Source: Botryosphaeria dothidea (lineage: Eukaryota; Ascomycota; Dothideomycetes; Botryosphaeriales; Botryosphaeriaceae). From it: a stretch of 64,000 nt of DNA. A program made the translations under genes and the position numbers. Below the pieces are notes generated by a model. That model did no database searches and was not told the DNA's origin. It saw nothing but the letters and a program-made list of their open reading frames with translations. Shown piece after piece: positions 24,008 to 35,340 of the stretch (position 1 is the stretch's first letter; each line of letters opens with the position of its first letter). The DNA lies in the NCBI GenBank assembly GCA_011503125.2, contig WWBZ02000001.1:1-64000 (forward strand). The letters run 5' to 3'.

Positions 24008-27000
24008 ACACAGGCGCTGTCTCTATCGTATAGTATAACGTCCATAAGAGTAAGGATAGGGTAATGCTCCCGCTCTTCAAGGAGGTGGACCCAAAAATCC
24101 ACCATATCCTGGCTATCTAGGAACCCTGGAGGAACCCGAGGGTCAAGACAACAGCAAGATATCCTGCCTACCATACAGTTTTCCCTTAGGAGGGGACGGC
24201 AAGAACCTGCTTCTTTATAAGCAAGGCTATTGCCCCCGACTCCTGGCAAGCAACAGTCCACTCACCAGATCTCATTACACTATCCCTTACCACTAAAACA
24301 CGTACAATCTATATCCATAACTGCTACAATCCCCCGCCAGCCTCTCACACCAGTACAGCTCTAGAAACCCTACTTCTTCTACCGGAAGTTCTTAGAAAAC
24401 CAGGGGAGTATATCCTCCTAGGGGACTTTAACCTCCACCATCCTATCTAGGAAGGTATAACCTCCCTAACACACCACACCCTAGCGGATAACCTAATTAA
24501 GATAGCTACCGCAGCTAATCTTAACCTCGCCCTTCTAAGGGGTACTATTACTAGACGAGATAGTAGTAGTAAGAGTACTCTAGACCTTATCTTCATATCA
24601 CGGTAGCTAGAGGAGAGAATCCTTAGCTGTAGAGTCAGCCAGGAGCTTGAATCATCCTCTGACCACCTACCTATCCTCACTATACTTGATTTTTCTCTTA
24701 CCCCCGCAGAACTACGCCCCCTAAGGCCCCAGTGGAAGAAAGCAGACTGGAAGAGAACTAATAATATGCTCCAATTAAAGCTCGAACACCTTAAAACAGC
24801 CCCTCTTGACACTAAAGCAGACCTGGATCACTTTACTACACTGCTCCAGGAGGCCATCCAAAGGATAATCTAGGAGACCATCCCAGTAGCGAGACCCTCG
24901 CCCTGGGCCTCTACACAATGGACAAAGGAGTGTTCGGACCTAGTATACTAGGCTAGAGCAGCTAGAAGGAAGTGGACAGCTATAGGAAGGGAGGAGGACT
25001 AGGTAGCATACTAAACTATTGCTAACAGCAAGAAGAGGCAGATCAGAAGGGATAGAATAAAAGCATGGCGCAGAACAGTAGCTGAGATTACCTCAGACCC
25101 ATCTGCACTCTGGAAGCTCTCAAAGTGGGCAAGAACAAAAGCACAAGAACCACCAGCCCCACCCTAGTTCCCACCCCTCCAGGGAGCAGATAGACAACTA
25201 CGCTACGACAATCCGGCCAAGGCAGAAATCCTTATTAACTAGTTCTTCCCCCCTCCCAGGGCCACCGACCTCTCAGACCTGGATGGGTGTACATACCTAG
25301 TGCCAGTGGAGATCCCCCAAGACCTCGCCGAAGAGCAGGTCATCCACACCATTAAGAAGCTTCCCCCAGATAAGGCACCAGGCCTAGACAAGATCATTAA
25401 TAGGTTCCTAAAGCAGTGTGCTCAGACACTAAGTGGACCACTCACCAGGCTCTTCCAGGGATGCCTCGTACTTAGATACCACCCTAGGCAGTTCAAAAGC
25501 TCTATTACCGTAGTCCTTAGGAAACCACAGAGGGACAACTATACCAAAGCCAAGTCATTTAGGCCGATTACTTTACTTAACACGCTAGGGAAGCTACTTA
25601 AGAGGATTGTAGTAGATCGGATCTCCCAGGCTACTGAGGCCCATAAACTGCTCCCCGACATATAGATGGGAGCTAGGAGAAATAGGTTAGCAGTAGCAGC
25701 CCTCGACCTACTTACGGAACAGATCTATACTATCTGGGCGCAAGATCCTGGGCTGGTAGCCTTAGTCCTTAGCCTAGACATCTTAGGAGTATACGACTAT
25801 GTATCTCATAGGAGGCTTCTCTACAATATGAGGATAGCAAGGCTCCCAGTATGGATAGAAAGATTTACTCAATCCTTCCTATAGGACCGTACTACTCAGC
25901 TATCCTTCGGAGACTTTATTAGTCCACCAATCCAGACCCCAACCGGGATTCCCCAGGGATCCTTACTATCTCCGATACTCTACCTATTCTTTGCGTCTAA
26001 CCTACTTACGCAGCTACGCAGGGGTAATACCTTCCCCCTTGGATTCGTCGATAATACTAATATCCTAACCTTTAGTAGATCTATAGAATAGAACTGTAGG
26101 ACACTAGAGGGAGCACATCAAATTTGCGAGCACTGGGCAGCTACCTACGGGTCAGCTTTCTCGCCCGATAAGTATTACCTCATTCATTTTATAAGAAAAC
26201 CAAGAAGATTTAATATGGTAGCAGGGATCCGTATCCCTGGATTTGCTGGATGCCCAGAGCCTACAATTAAGATTCTAGGAGTCCACGTAGACAACAAGCT
26301 CAGATGGGGACCCTATATCAGGGAAATAGGAGCTAAGGCAATTAAATAGTGCATATCTCTATCTAGACTCGCAGCGTCTACCTGGGGAGCCTTATTTACT
26401 AAAGCCCGCTATATCTACACGGCCGTGGTAAGGCCAGTCCTTACCTACGGCTGTGGGGTATGGCATACCCCAGAGGGAACCCCAGGGTGGAGAAAAATAG
26501 CCATCCAGCCACTAAAGAAGATCCAAAACCAGTGCCTACGTACCATCTCAGGGGCGTATAAGTCAACTAGCACATAGACCTTGGAGCATGAGACGGGGAT
26601 TTCCCCACTCTCACTACACCTAGACGAACTAGCACTAGTATAGGCTATTAGAGCTAGGGATGGCCTAGTCGCGGTAGTGGTAGAAGAAACTTGCCAGAGT
26701 ATTAAATAGATAGCTCGGGCTACTCTAAGTACTAGAGGCGCCGCTGGCCCGGCTAGAAGAACCCTGCTTAGAAAAAAGGCAAACTCACTCCTTAACTACT
26801 GCCCCTCTACCCACTAGAGTCTCCCGGAGCGAACGAAGCTACGTATAGTATATAGGAATAAGTGGAAGGAGAGATGGATAAAGTCTACTAGCTAGGGAAG
26901 ATAAAACAAGCCAGTAGCCTAAAGCACACAGTGGAACCTAAAAATTAGATAAATCTATAGCGAACTATCCAAGCCACAGAGCACACTCGCTACCCTACTA

Positions 27001-27500
27001 CGTATAGAGTATATTAGACTGGAGGACTTCCTCTTAAGGCGCAAGGTACCAGGGTACCCTAGCCCTGCCTGTCTATGCGGCTGGCATAGATAAACCCCAA
27101 AGCATATCCTCCTCTTCTACCCCCACTTCTAATAGGATAGGGCATAGATACTCTAAAGGGCAGGGACCACGGACTACTACTCCCTCCTCTTAATAAAGAA
27201 GGGGATAAAAGTAGTAATAGGCTGGTTCCTACGCCTAGGGCTGCTTAATTAGTTTAGTCTAGCTAGGGAACTAATCTAGGAGGATAACTAGGAAGAGGAA
27301 CTAGGAGGACTACCGGGAATACTAGGACCCGGATAACTACGAGGATAAGGACTAAAGGGGTAGGGCTAGTGGGCGAATATAGGGCTGCTATAGCAGCCGC
27401 TACCGGTAAGAAGGAAAAATAGAACTAGTAGGGATAAATAGGCCTAGATAGAAAGGAGGGGTTTTTGCTAGGCGAAAAGGTTTTCCCTCTCGAGTAAAAT
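24001..27500 (+). pseudogene. LINE-2 ORF2: endonuclease, reverse transcriptase, C-terminal CCHC
   Basis: Begins with ATG at 24001 in an ATGTTAG overlap with the ORF1 stop. The apurinic-type endonuclease shows YNVHKSKD, EPWRNPR, GDFNLHHP (about 24420) and SSDHLPILT (about 24655). RT shows KLPPDKAPGLD, FRPITLLNTLGK, TGIPQGSLLSPILY and FVDN (about 26046) at the FVDD position. A C-terminal CLCGW...PKHILLF Cys/His motif lies near 27067-27125. No RNase H was recognised, unlike LINE-1. Stops are RIP-type and boundaries approximate at the 3' end. Confidence 0.8.
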
Positions 27501-27571
27501 AACTATAGATAGCCAGCCCCGCATGGACCCGTAAGGGAGCTATATCGGGAAGAAATGAATTTATCTTATCT

Positions 27572-29303
27572 ATATCTTTACCTCGGTTAAAACTCTCTTC
27601 TCTACCTATCCGGCGATTCTATTCTCTTACTACTACTACCGCGCCCGGCCTATTTATAAATAAACTATTACTCTCTCCGTCGTAATCGGACTCCCTATAC
27701 TCGGGAATATATCGCTCGTATTTTCGGGCTCTTCTTATTTACCTACCGGCGCTATAAACCTTTCTCTTTCTATTCTAAAAAACTACCTATAAATTTACTT
27801 ACCCTAACCCTTACGCTTACTACTTCTTAAAATCTAATCCTTTTATTACGCTTATTCTAAAAATCTACTTCTCTATAAAAATAATTTACTTAACTTTTTA
27901 AACTCTTCTTATATATCGACTATCGCTATAAAACTCTTTTCCTCTAATTCTTTTAAAAATTTACTTATTCTCGGACTTACTACTTTCTTAATTATAAAAT
28001 ATCGCCGCTTTCTATCCTAATATCGTATTATTTATACTTAAAAACGGTTCGCCTTATTTTTCGTATCCTTTTTATATACTAACTATCGCTCTAAAACTTT
28101 TTTCCCCGAACTACCCTTATACTTACCTACCCTCTTCCTCTCTTCCTCCTCCTTCTCTATCTAATTTTTTAATATATTTAATCTTAAAATTAAATTTCCT
28201 ACCTTCTAAAACTATTATCTCTAATCTTTAAATCCTTCTTATACTCTAACCGCCCTTCTAATATTTTTTTAAAAATTAAAATAATTACTACTCTTTCTTA
28301 CTACTTTTTACTTCTACTATTATCTATATCTAATCTCTAAAATCGCGTTTTTCGGCGCTATTAAATATTCTCTTCTCTATATTACGCCTTTGGCGGGGTG
28401 GTGTACTAGTAGGGTACACTTCCACGGTAACCTAGCCTTTCTAGGGTGGCACAGGTTCTAAGTTCGAATCTTAGACCACTTACCTACTCGTGGCATGTAC
28501 GTCCCACGTTAAAAGTACACGTACCCGCGTTCTCCCTAGCGGTAATAAGGGGGAAAATCCACAGGTGGTTAGGATGGGCTATAAGTGGCATGTACGTCCC
28601 ACTATAAAAGTATACGTACCCGCGTTCTCTCTAGCGGTAACAAGGGGGAGAAGGGCTAGCTAGGCGCTTCTAAAAATAAATTTTAAGAGCGCTTTACTAG
28701 CGCTTATAAATAGGTAAGCCGGGACTTCTTACGGCTTAGTCTTAAGATTTATAGTCACCTCTCTCTATAGTTCCTCCCTCTTAGCTACTCTTCCTACTTT
28801 AGACACCGCTACCGGTATATAGAAAAACTATACTAAATAGAGTATCTGCGGATACTACTATTATAGATAGGGAAGGTTTTTACCCGGGCTATCCCAAGAA
28901 AGTAGCCACGGTTTCCCCTTCTATATACCCTTACAGATAGCCATAGCTGCATGGACCCTTCGGGGAGCTAAATCAGCTTAAAAAATTAAATTTATCTATC
29001 TATCTATATTACGCCTTTCCGTCTATACTTTCGACCCGCCGTACTAACCCTAAAAATTCCTAAACTAAATTATTACTCTCCACCTCTACCGTATCCCGCT
29101 TTCGCCCTAAATATCTAACTACGCTCTTATCCTACTCTACGTCTACCCCGTTCTCTACTATCTACTATAACTACCTTCTCTAAACCGCCCCGTACCCGTA
29201 CTTAATCCCGTATAACGCCCCTAACACTACTCCGCTATTCTAATACTCCCTCCCCGTCCTTCTCCACCCGCCGCTATCGTTGCTCTCCCACCTATTATAC
29301 ACG
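27572..29303 (-). pseudogene. TLH copy 2a: C-terminal fragment only
   Basis: Parallel to 4890-6040 of copy 1 and to 30720-31010 of copy 2b. It contains only the region after the Cys-rich CG.PQ segment (RWESNDSG at about 29280) and its downstream sequence. It is broken by the SINE at 28392-29003, joined on the left to LINE-2 and on the right to minisatellite array 2. Saturated RIP. Confidence 0.75.
28392..29003 (+). mobile_element. tRNA-derived SINE (612 bp)
   Basis: Flanked by a perfect 15-bp target duplication ctatattacgccttt (28377-28391 and 29004-29018) that restores the TLH sequence seen uninterrupted at copy 1. The 5' part looks like a tRNA promoter: a box-A-like tggtgtactagtaggg, and a box B at 28462-28470 in a perfect T-arm (tctaag, loop ttcgaat, cttaga). 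The body has two copies of a roughly 70-bp unit starting gtggcatgtacgtcccac (28487 and 28587). The last 60 or so bases resemble the 3' end of LINE-2 and finish in a (tcta) tail. Confidence 0.88.
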
Positions 29304-29304
29304 C

Positions 29305-30452
29305 TCCGCCTTCTTTCCGATACGGTTCTTCCTCTCTTCCTAATACGGTTCTCCCTCTCTTCTCGACACGGTTCTCTCTCTCTTCTCGATACGGTTCTCC
29401 CTCTCTTTCTAATACGGTTCTTCCTCCCTTCCCGATACGGTTCTTCCTCTCTTCTCGATACGGTTCTTCCTCTCTTTCCGATACGGTTCTCCCTCTCTTC
29501 TCGATACGGTTCTTCCTCTCTTCTCGATACGGTTCTCTCTCTCTTTTCGATACGGTTCTCCCTCTCTTCTTAATACGGTTACTATTACGCTCCGCGTTCT
29601 TCTCGATACGGTTCTCCCCTCTCTTCCCGATACCGTTCTCTCTATCTTCTCGATACGGTTCTCCCTCTCTTCTCGATACGGTTCTTCCTCTCTTCTCGAT
29701 ACGATATCCCCCTCTCTTCCCGATACGGTTCTCTCTCTCTTCTCGATACCGTTCTTCCTCTCTTCTCGATACCGTTCTTCCTCTCTTCTCGATACCGCTC
29801 TCTCTCTCTTCTCGATACGGTTCTCTCTCTCTTCTCGATACCGTTCTCCCTCTCTTCTCGATACCGTTCTTCCTCTCTTCTCGACACGGTTCTCTCTCTC
29901 TTCTCGATACGGTTCTCCCTCTCTTTCTAATACGGTTCTTCCTCCCTTCCCGATACGGTTCTTCCTCTCTTCTCGATACGGTTCTTCCTCTCTTCCCGAT
30001 ACGGTTCTCCCTCTCTTCTCGATACGGTTCTCCCTCTCTTCTCGATACGGTTACTATTACGCTCCGCGTTCTTCTCGATACGGTTCTCCCCTCTCTTCCC
30101 GATACCGTTCTCTCTCTCTTCTCGACACGGTTCTCTCTCTCTTCTCGATACGGTTCTCTCTCTCTTTTTAATACGGCTACTATTACGCTCCGCGTTCTTC
30201 CCGATACGGTTCTTCCTCTCTTCTCGATACGGTTCTCTCTCTCTTTTCGATACGGTTCTCCCTCTCTTCTTAATACGGTTACTATTACGCTCCGCGTTCT
30301 TCTCGATACGATTCTTCCCTCTCTTCCCGATACGGTTCTCTCTCTCTTCTCAATACGGTTCTCCCTCTCTTCTCGATACCGTTCTCCCTCTCTTCTTAAT
30401 ACGGTTCTTTCTCTCTTCTCGATACGGTTACTATTACGCTCCGCCTTCTTCT
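29305..30452. repeat. 23-bp minisatellite array 2
   Basis: Same unit as array 1 but better preserved (cgatacggttct plus ctcttct). It is punctuated by actattacgctccgc at about 29580, 30050, 30178, 30285 and 30428. That spacer resembles the TLH C-terminal sequence attatacacgctccgcc at the left junction. Because 23 is not a multiple of three and no unit frame has a stop, long Arg/Glu-rich open frames appear by chance, for example 29642-29887 minus. Confidence 0.9.
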
Positions 30453-30459
30453 CTATACG

Positions 30460-33400
30460 CGAAAAACCTACCCAACGCTAATTTTCTACTACTACTTTTT
30501 ACTCTCTATCCTTCGCCTCTATTATCGCCTATACTTATTCTATAATTAATTTACTTTAAAATCTTATCTTTTAATACTATTAAATATTATTAACTCGCTC
30601 CTCGCCCTATAAACTATAAAAATCGCCATCCTATAATTTTTTACTTAAAAAACCGCCGGTTTTTTAAATCCCGAAACCTATACTAATCTACTCTACTATT
30701 ACTACGGTTCTCTCCTCTATATCCTACTCTCTACCCGCCGCGCTAACTATAAAAACTCCTAAACTAAATTATTACTCTCTACCTCCACCGTATCCCGCTT
30801 TCGCCCTAAATACCTAACTACGCTCTCCTCCTACTCTACGTCTACCCCGTTCTCTACTATCTACTATAACTACCTCCTCTAAACCGCCCCATACCCGTAC
30901 TTAATCCCGTATAACGCCCCTAATAATACTCCGCTGTTCTAATACTTCCGCCCCGTCCTTCTCCACCCGCCGCTATCGTTGCTCTCCTACCTATTATATA
31001 CGCTCTACGGCGCCCCGTATCTAAAATACCCCGAATATCGGTCGTACTTAATCGTCCGCTTCGCCCTTCGCCTTTCCTCCGCTGCCTACCGTCCTATCTC
31101 CGTCGTATAATCGCTAACGTTATACTCTACCGGCTATTCTACCGCCTTATATACCCTATAAACCCGCCTCTACCGCCGTAACTGCCGCTCTACTTTCTCT
31201 AACTTCTACCTCTCCTCCTACGCCCTCGCCGCCTACTTAACGTACGGCCGGGCCCGTTACTACTCCTACCTACGGAATATCTCCCTACTCTTTTCCCGCT
31301 CCGCCCGTTTCCTTTCTATTCGCTCCTTCTCTATTCGCTCCCTCTCTATCTACCCCCTTTCTATTTACTTTCTTCTCGCCTACTCTACCTCTATCTCGTC
31401 TACCTCTATTCCTCGCCTTTCTCCGTCTCTCCTATAATTATCGTATAATTCTTCGCCGTCCTCGCATAAAATTCGCCCCCTTCGGCTATTAAAATACTCG
31501 TCTATAATAATATAGCGGCACTACCCGCTCGCCGGATCCGCGTACCGCCTAACTAACTTATCCTCTACCTCCCCGCCTCTCTCTCTAACTACGACTACCT
31601 TACTCCTTCTACTATCTCTTTCTATCCTACCGCTCTCCTACCCGTAATCTATTATACTACGCGGCTCGCCCGTATACACGATTAACCTAATATCCGGAAT
31701 ATCGATCCCTATACCTAACGCGCTCGTTACTACTACTACTCGCTCGCGGCCCGCCCGGAAATCCTCTAATACCTCGTCCTTACGCTAATCGCTAATATCC
31801 GCGTAAAACGCCTCGTAAACGAACCGGCCTACCCTAACTAACCGCTCGATCTCTACCTTCGTCTTATAATAAACTACTATCTTACCCTCCGCCAACGCCG
31901 TTAACTACCGCTCTACTAACTCCGTTACTAAATCCTTCTACTTCTTTCTACCGCTCCCCTTTCTATCTACTACCCGGTACTATACGTTCTTACGTACCGT
32001 CGACCCTCTAAATATCTTTACCTCGTCCGCTATCTAATCTATCCGCTTATATAATCTATTCTTCTCCGCCGGCGGTAATATCGCCGTTAATAATACTATC
32101 TACGTCTCCGCTCCCGCTAACTTATCTAACCGCTATAAATACTTCCGAAAATCTACTCGGTCGTTTAATACGACGTAATATTCGTCTACGACGATCCGGT
32201 CTAACTACCTCGTCCGCCTAATACGCTTTAAAAACGTTCTAAACTTCTCGCCTACCGCCGCCTTCGGCGTTACTAATACGATCGACTTAGCGTCCGGCTA
32301 CTACCTACCGTTCTATACCGCGTATCTTACGCCCACCTCTTTATACCGCCGCGTTATATTCTCGCGTAACGACTTTAACGGCACTACTACTACCGTCGTA
32401 CCCTTAGACTCTACCTACGCCGGTAATATAAATAATACGCTCTTACCCGCTCCCGTTGGTATTACCGCTACTACGGGGCTATACCCGGCCTTAATTACCT
32501 CTATCGCCGGCTTCTATACGCTACGGAATATCGCCTCCTTACCTACTAACTACTTTAACTACTTCTTAGCGTTTATCTTCCTTAACCGAATCCGACGGTT
32601 TAACCGCTTCTCGTCGGCCTCGTCCTCGAACGGGCACCGCTTACGCTTCTTACTTATTATCTTACCGCCTATCTATACGTTTTTTTCGTTCTATTCGTAC
32701 CGTTCGTCCGCCTAACTAGTCGATTCGAACTTTAAAAATCGATGCTAATCGATACTATACGCTTAAAACTTCTATCTCCGCTCCGCTACCTATCCTAACT
32801 ACTCTATAATACCCCGCGCGTATACGATACCTACGACGTACGACGTATACCCTACCTACGCGTTAGTAATCGCTACTACCGTATCGTCTTTATCCCGCGG
32901 CCCTTCGTTATCTTCTTCTCTATTATCCTACCTAAATACTATCGGCCCTCGGATCTACTACCTACTAATTACTATTACGATATCGCGGTACGCCTATATA
33001 GTAATCTTATACTCTAAACTAGCGGCCGTCTTACGCTTTATCGCCTACCTTATCCGCTCTATCGTCTACCTCTTACTACCGGGCTCGGGCGCCTATAAAT
33101 ACGCCGATAACGGCGGCAACTACGGCGGCTTTTACTTTTAATTCTACCTTCGTCTTTACGGCTACTCTTACCCCTATTATTATCTCTAACTTCGCTTCTA
33201 CTATCCTTACTACTTCTACTACTTCTACTCCTACTATTTACCGCGTATTAATACCTCTATTCGCTACTAAAACGGTAAAACTAACTATAAATATAATACT
33301 AATAACTCGCCTACCTCGCGGGGCAAATATCGGTAAATAATCTTAACGTCCCCCTATAACGCGTACCCCTTATAATACCGCGTAACGAACACGACTATAC

Positions 33401-33667
33401 CGTCCTCGATAAAAATATACCGATGCCCTACCTCGGCCGTGTTACTATGCCTAATACTTAATATCTCGGGGCTTCTCCCCGGCTGCCCGCCCGTAATATA
33501 TATTAACACCAACAACTTCTCCTTAAACGCGGCCACGCGGCCTATCTAATCTAACGCGGCCTCGCGGCTTAACCCTAACGCCGCTCCCTACCGGGTAAAC
33601 CGCCTTCTAATCTTATTATTCTCTATAATCCGCTCGAACAACTACGACCTACCGTCTACGGGGAATC
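30460..33667 (-). pseudogene. TLH copy 2b, main part (recombinase-like and RecQ regions)
   Basis: Closest relative of copy 1. From the right: PGRSPEILSIRHSN, FIEDGIVVFVTRYYKG (33354-33536, the longest open piece), AYRDIVIVISR (about 32960-33000), TSYVVGIVYARG (about 32822-32870), Walker A GAGKS (32439-32454), VDEYYVVLN at the DEAH position (about 32176-32200), a LLTAILPP motif (about 32060-32100) and the C-terminal Cys-rich part to about 30730. The gene continues upstream at 39437-39853 beyond the LINE-1 insertion. RIP has removed most Trp and Gln codons. Residues Arg and Glu of the first recombinase-like box are intact here, whereas copy 1 has Lys for Glu. Confidence 0.8.
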
Positions 33668-34078
33668 TATTACGCTAATTCCAGGATTCTAGCAATATAT
33701 TACACGTCATATTAGGACCACGCCAAGATCGACATCTATCGAAAGCCCCTAATTTCCTTAGCTAGAGTCTCGAATTCTAGCTTCGTGGCTATACGCGCTA
33801 CTACGTAGTATAGGGATAAAGAGGTACTAGCTAAGGAACCACACCTACGCGTAATCCATACCCTACTATATCTACCACGACCTCTCGGACTCGGCCTAAA
33901 TTTTATATAGAGGTAGAGGAAGACTAGAAATAATAGGAGACGAAAGTGTATTATATCTATAGTAATCAAACGCTCGTAATCCTACTTCTTCTTATATAAA
34001 TTCTACTTCTAAAATCCTATAGGCGAAAATTTCCTCTACGGAACATATATTATCCGACACCTAAGCCTACCTAACGAT

Positions 34079-35340
34079 ATGCCTCTAGACCCCCTAGGCA
34101 GCCCGCCGCCTAATAGGGTAATCCTAGGCTCTCCTATCACGAGCCCCTCAGCCCCACCTACGGAATACGGAACCCCTCAACTAAACTAGACTAAAATTCA
34201 TATAGAAGACGCCCAAGAGACTCCTACCTAGACCCTTGTCCCCAAAACTTAAGGCTAGAAGCGGACAATTAACCTAACTAGTCTCTCCCCTCCCCCGGTC
34301 TTTAGGTACTAGGCACGCACTCGGTTTACCCCTACGAAGACATTCCGTTCCTCTAGCGAGGCCCTCGACGCTACTCTTAACTACCTAATTAAAGCGGCGG
34401 ACCTCGAGGATAGTAAGGAAAAAAGCCTAGAAATCCTCAACCTTATAAACATCTTCCGCGAATATATAGAAAAAGGCACACTTAACCGGTCAAAATCTAT
34501 CCTAGCTACCCAAATCCGCTTAATAGAGAATACGACAAGAGCACTGGCCAACTAGGCTAGAGAACTAGCCAAAGCCCCCCAAGGCCGCCAAGCTCCTCAG
34601 GTCTCTTAAGCCCCCCAGCCCCCCTAGGCTCCCCGGCCCCCCCAATCTCGTCAAGCTCCCCAAACTACTCCGGCCTCCTAAGCCCGCACCCCCTCCTACG
34701 CGGAAGCAGTTAAGCAAGGAGAATAGCAAATAGTCCCCCCAACGAAGAGGACTAGACCGGCCCTAAAGCCCGCCCCGATCAGGGAAAGACAGGTCGTCCT
34801 AAAGCCTTAGAACGAGATCTCTCTATACCCACTCCACCTCCGCAACGCAATAAACGAAGCCTTTAAAGCCGAATTCAAATCGAATAACCCAGTTATCTCA
34901 ACCGTCTCGATATTAGAGAAGAAAAACGTAGTCCTTACGTGCACAGAAGCCTATACAGCAGACTTCCTAGCTAAGAACTCTACTATTATCTCAAAGGTTA
35001 CCCCCTTCTATAACCTTAAGATTAATAGGCCCTGGTATAAGGTAGCCATACACGGCGTCCCTACAACTATCCTCCAGGACTATACGGATAAGGAATTCTC
35101 TTCCTTTATTAAGGAAGAGGTTAAGGCTTTCAACCAAGGCCTAAACGTAATTAGAGAGCCATACTAGCTAACCCCCAAATCCCGAAGGGAAGCCCAACAG
35201 GCTAGCTTAATCTATATAGCCTTCTCTACCGAAGAGGAGGCTAAAAGAGCAACTAATAAGAGACTCTCCCTACTAGGAGTCTCCTGTAAAGCCGAAAAAT
35301 ATAGGGAATCAAAATCCCCGACCCACCCCAAGCGGAATTA
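34079..35340 (+). pseudogene. LINE-1 ORF1 (gag-like)
   Basis: ATG at 34079, then a Pro/Ser-rich N-terminus and Gln/Ala/Pro-rich middle (about 34560-34700). The C-terminal half (FKSNNPVISTVSILEK, HGVPTTILQDYT, LIYIAFSTEEEA) has the layout of LINE ORF1 RNA-binding regions. No CCHC knuckle is visible, either absent or erased. Interrupted by TAG/TAA codons; the C-terminus runs into ORF2 in another frame. Confidence 0.65.

Larger units (their letters stand above)
22640..27560 (+). mobile_element. LINE-2, non-LTR retrotransposon without RNase H
   Basis: Plus-strand element with ORF1 (zinc knuckles) and ORF2 (endonuclease, RT, C-terminal Cys/His). The 3' end gatagcc...gcatggaccc...gggagct followed by a ttta(tct) tail closely matches the end of the SINE at 28392-29003. 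It runs into TLH copy 2a at about 27565. No left target duplication matching the right junction was found, so the 5' end is uncertain. RIP is moderate: many CA/TG survive. Confidence 0.85.

Noticed and set aside
29642..29887. 81-codon Arg/Glu-rich frame
   Set aside because: A by-product of the 23-bp minisatellite, which has no stop in any minus frame.
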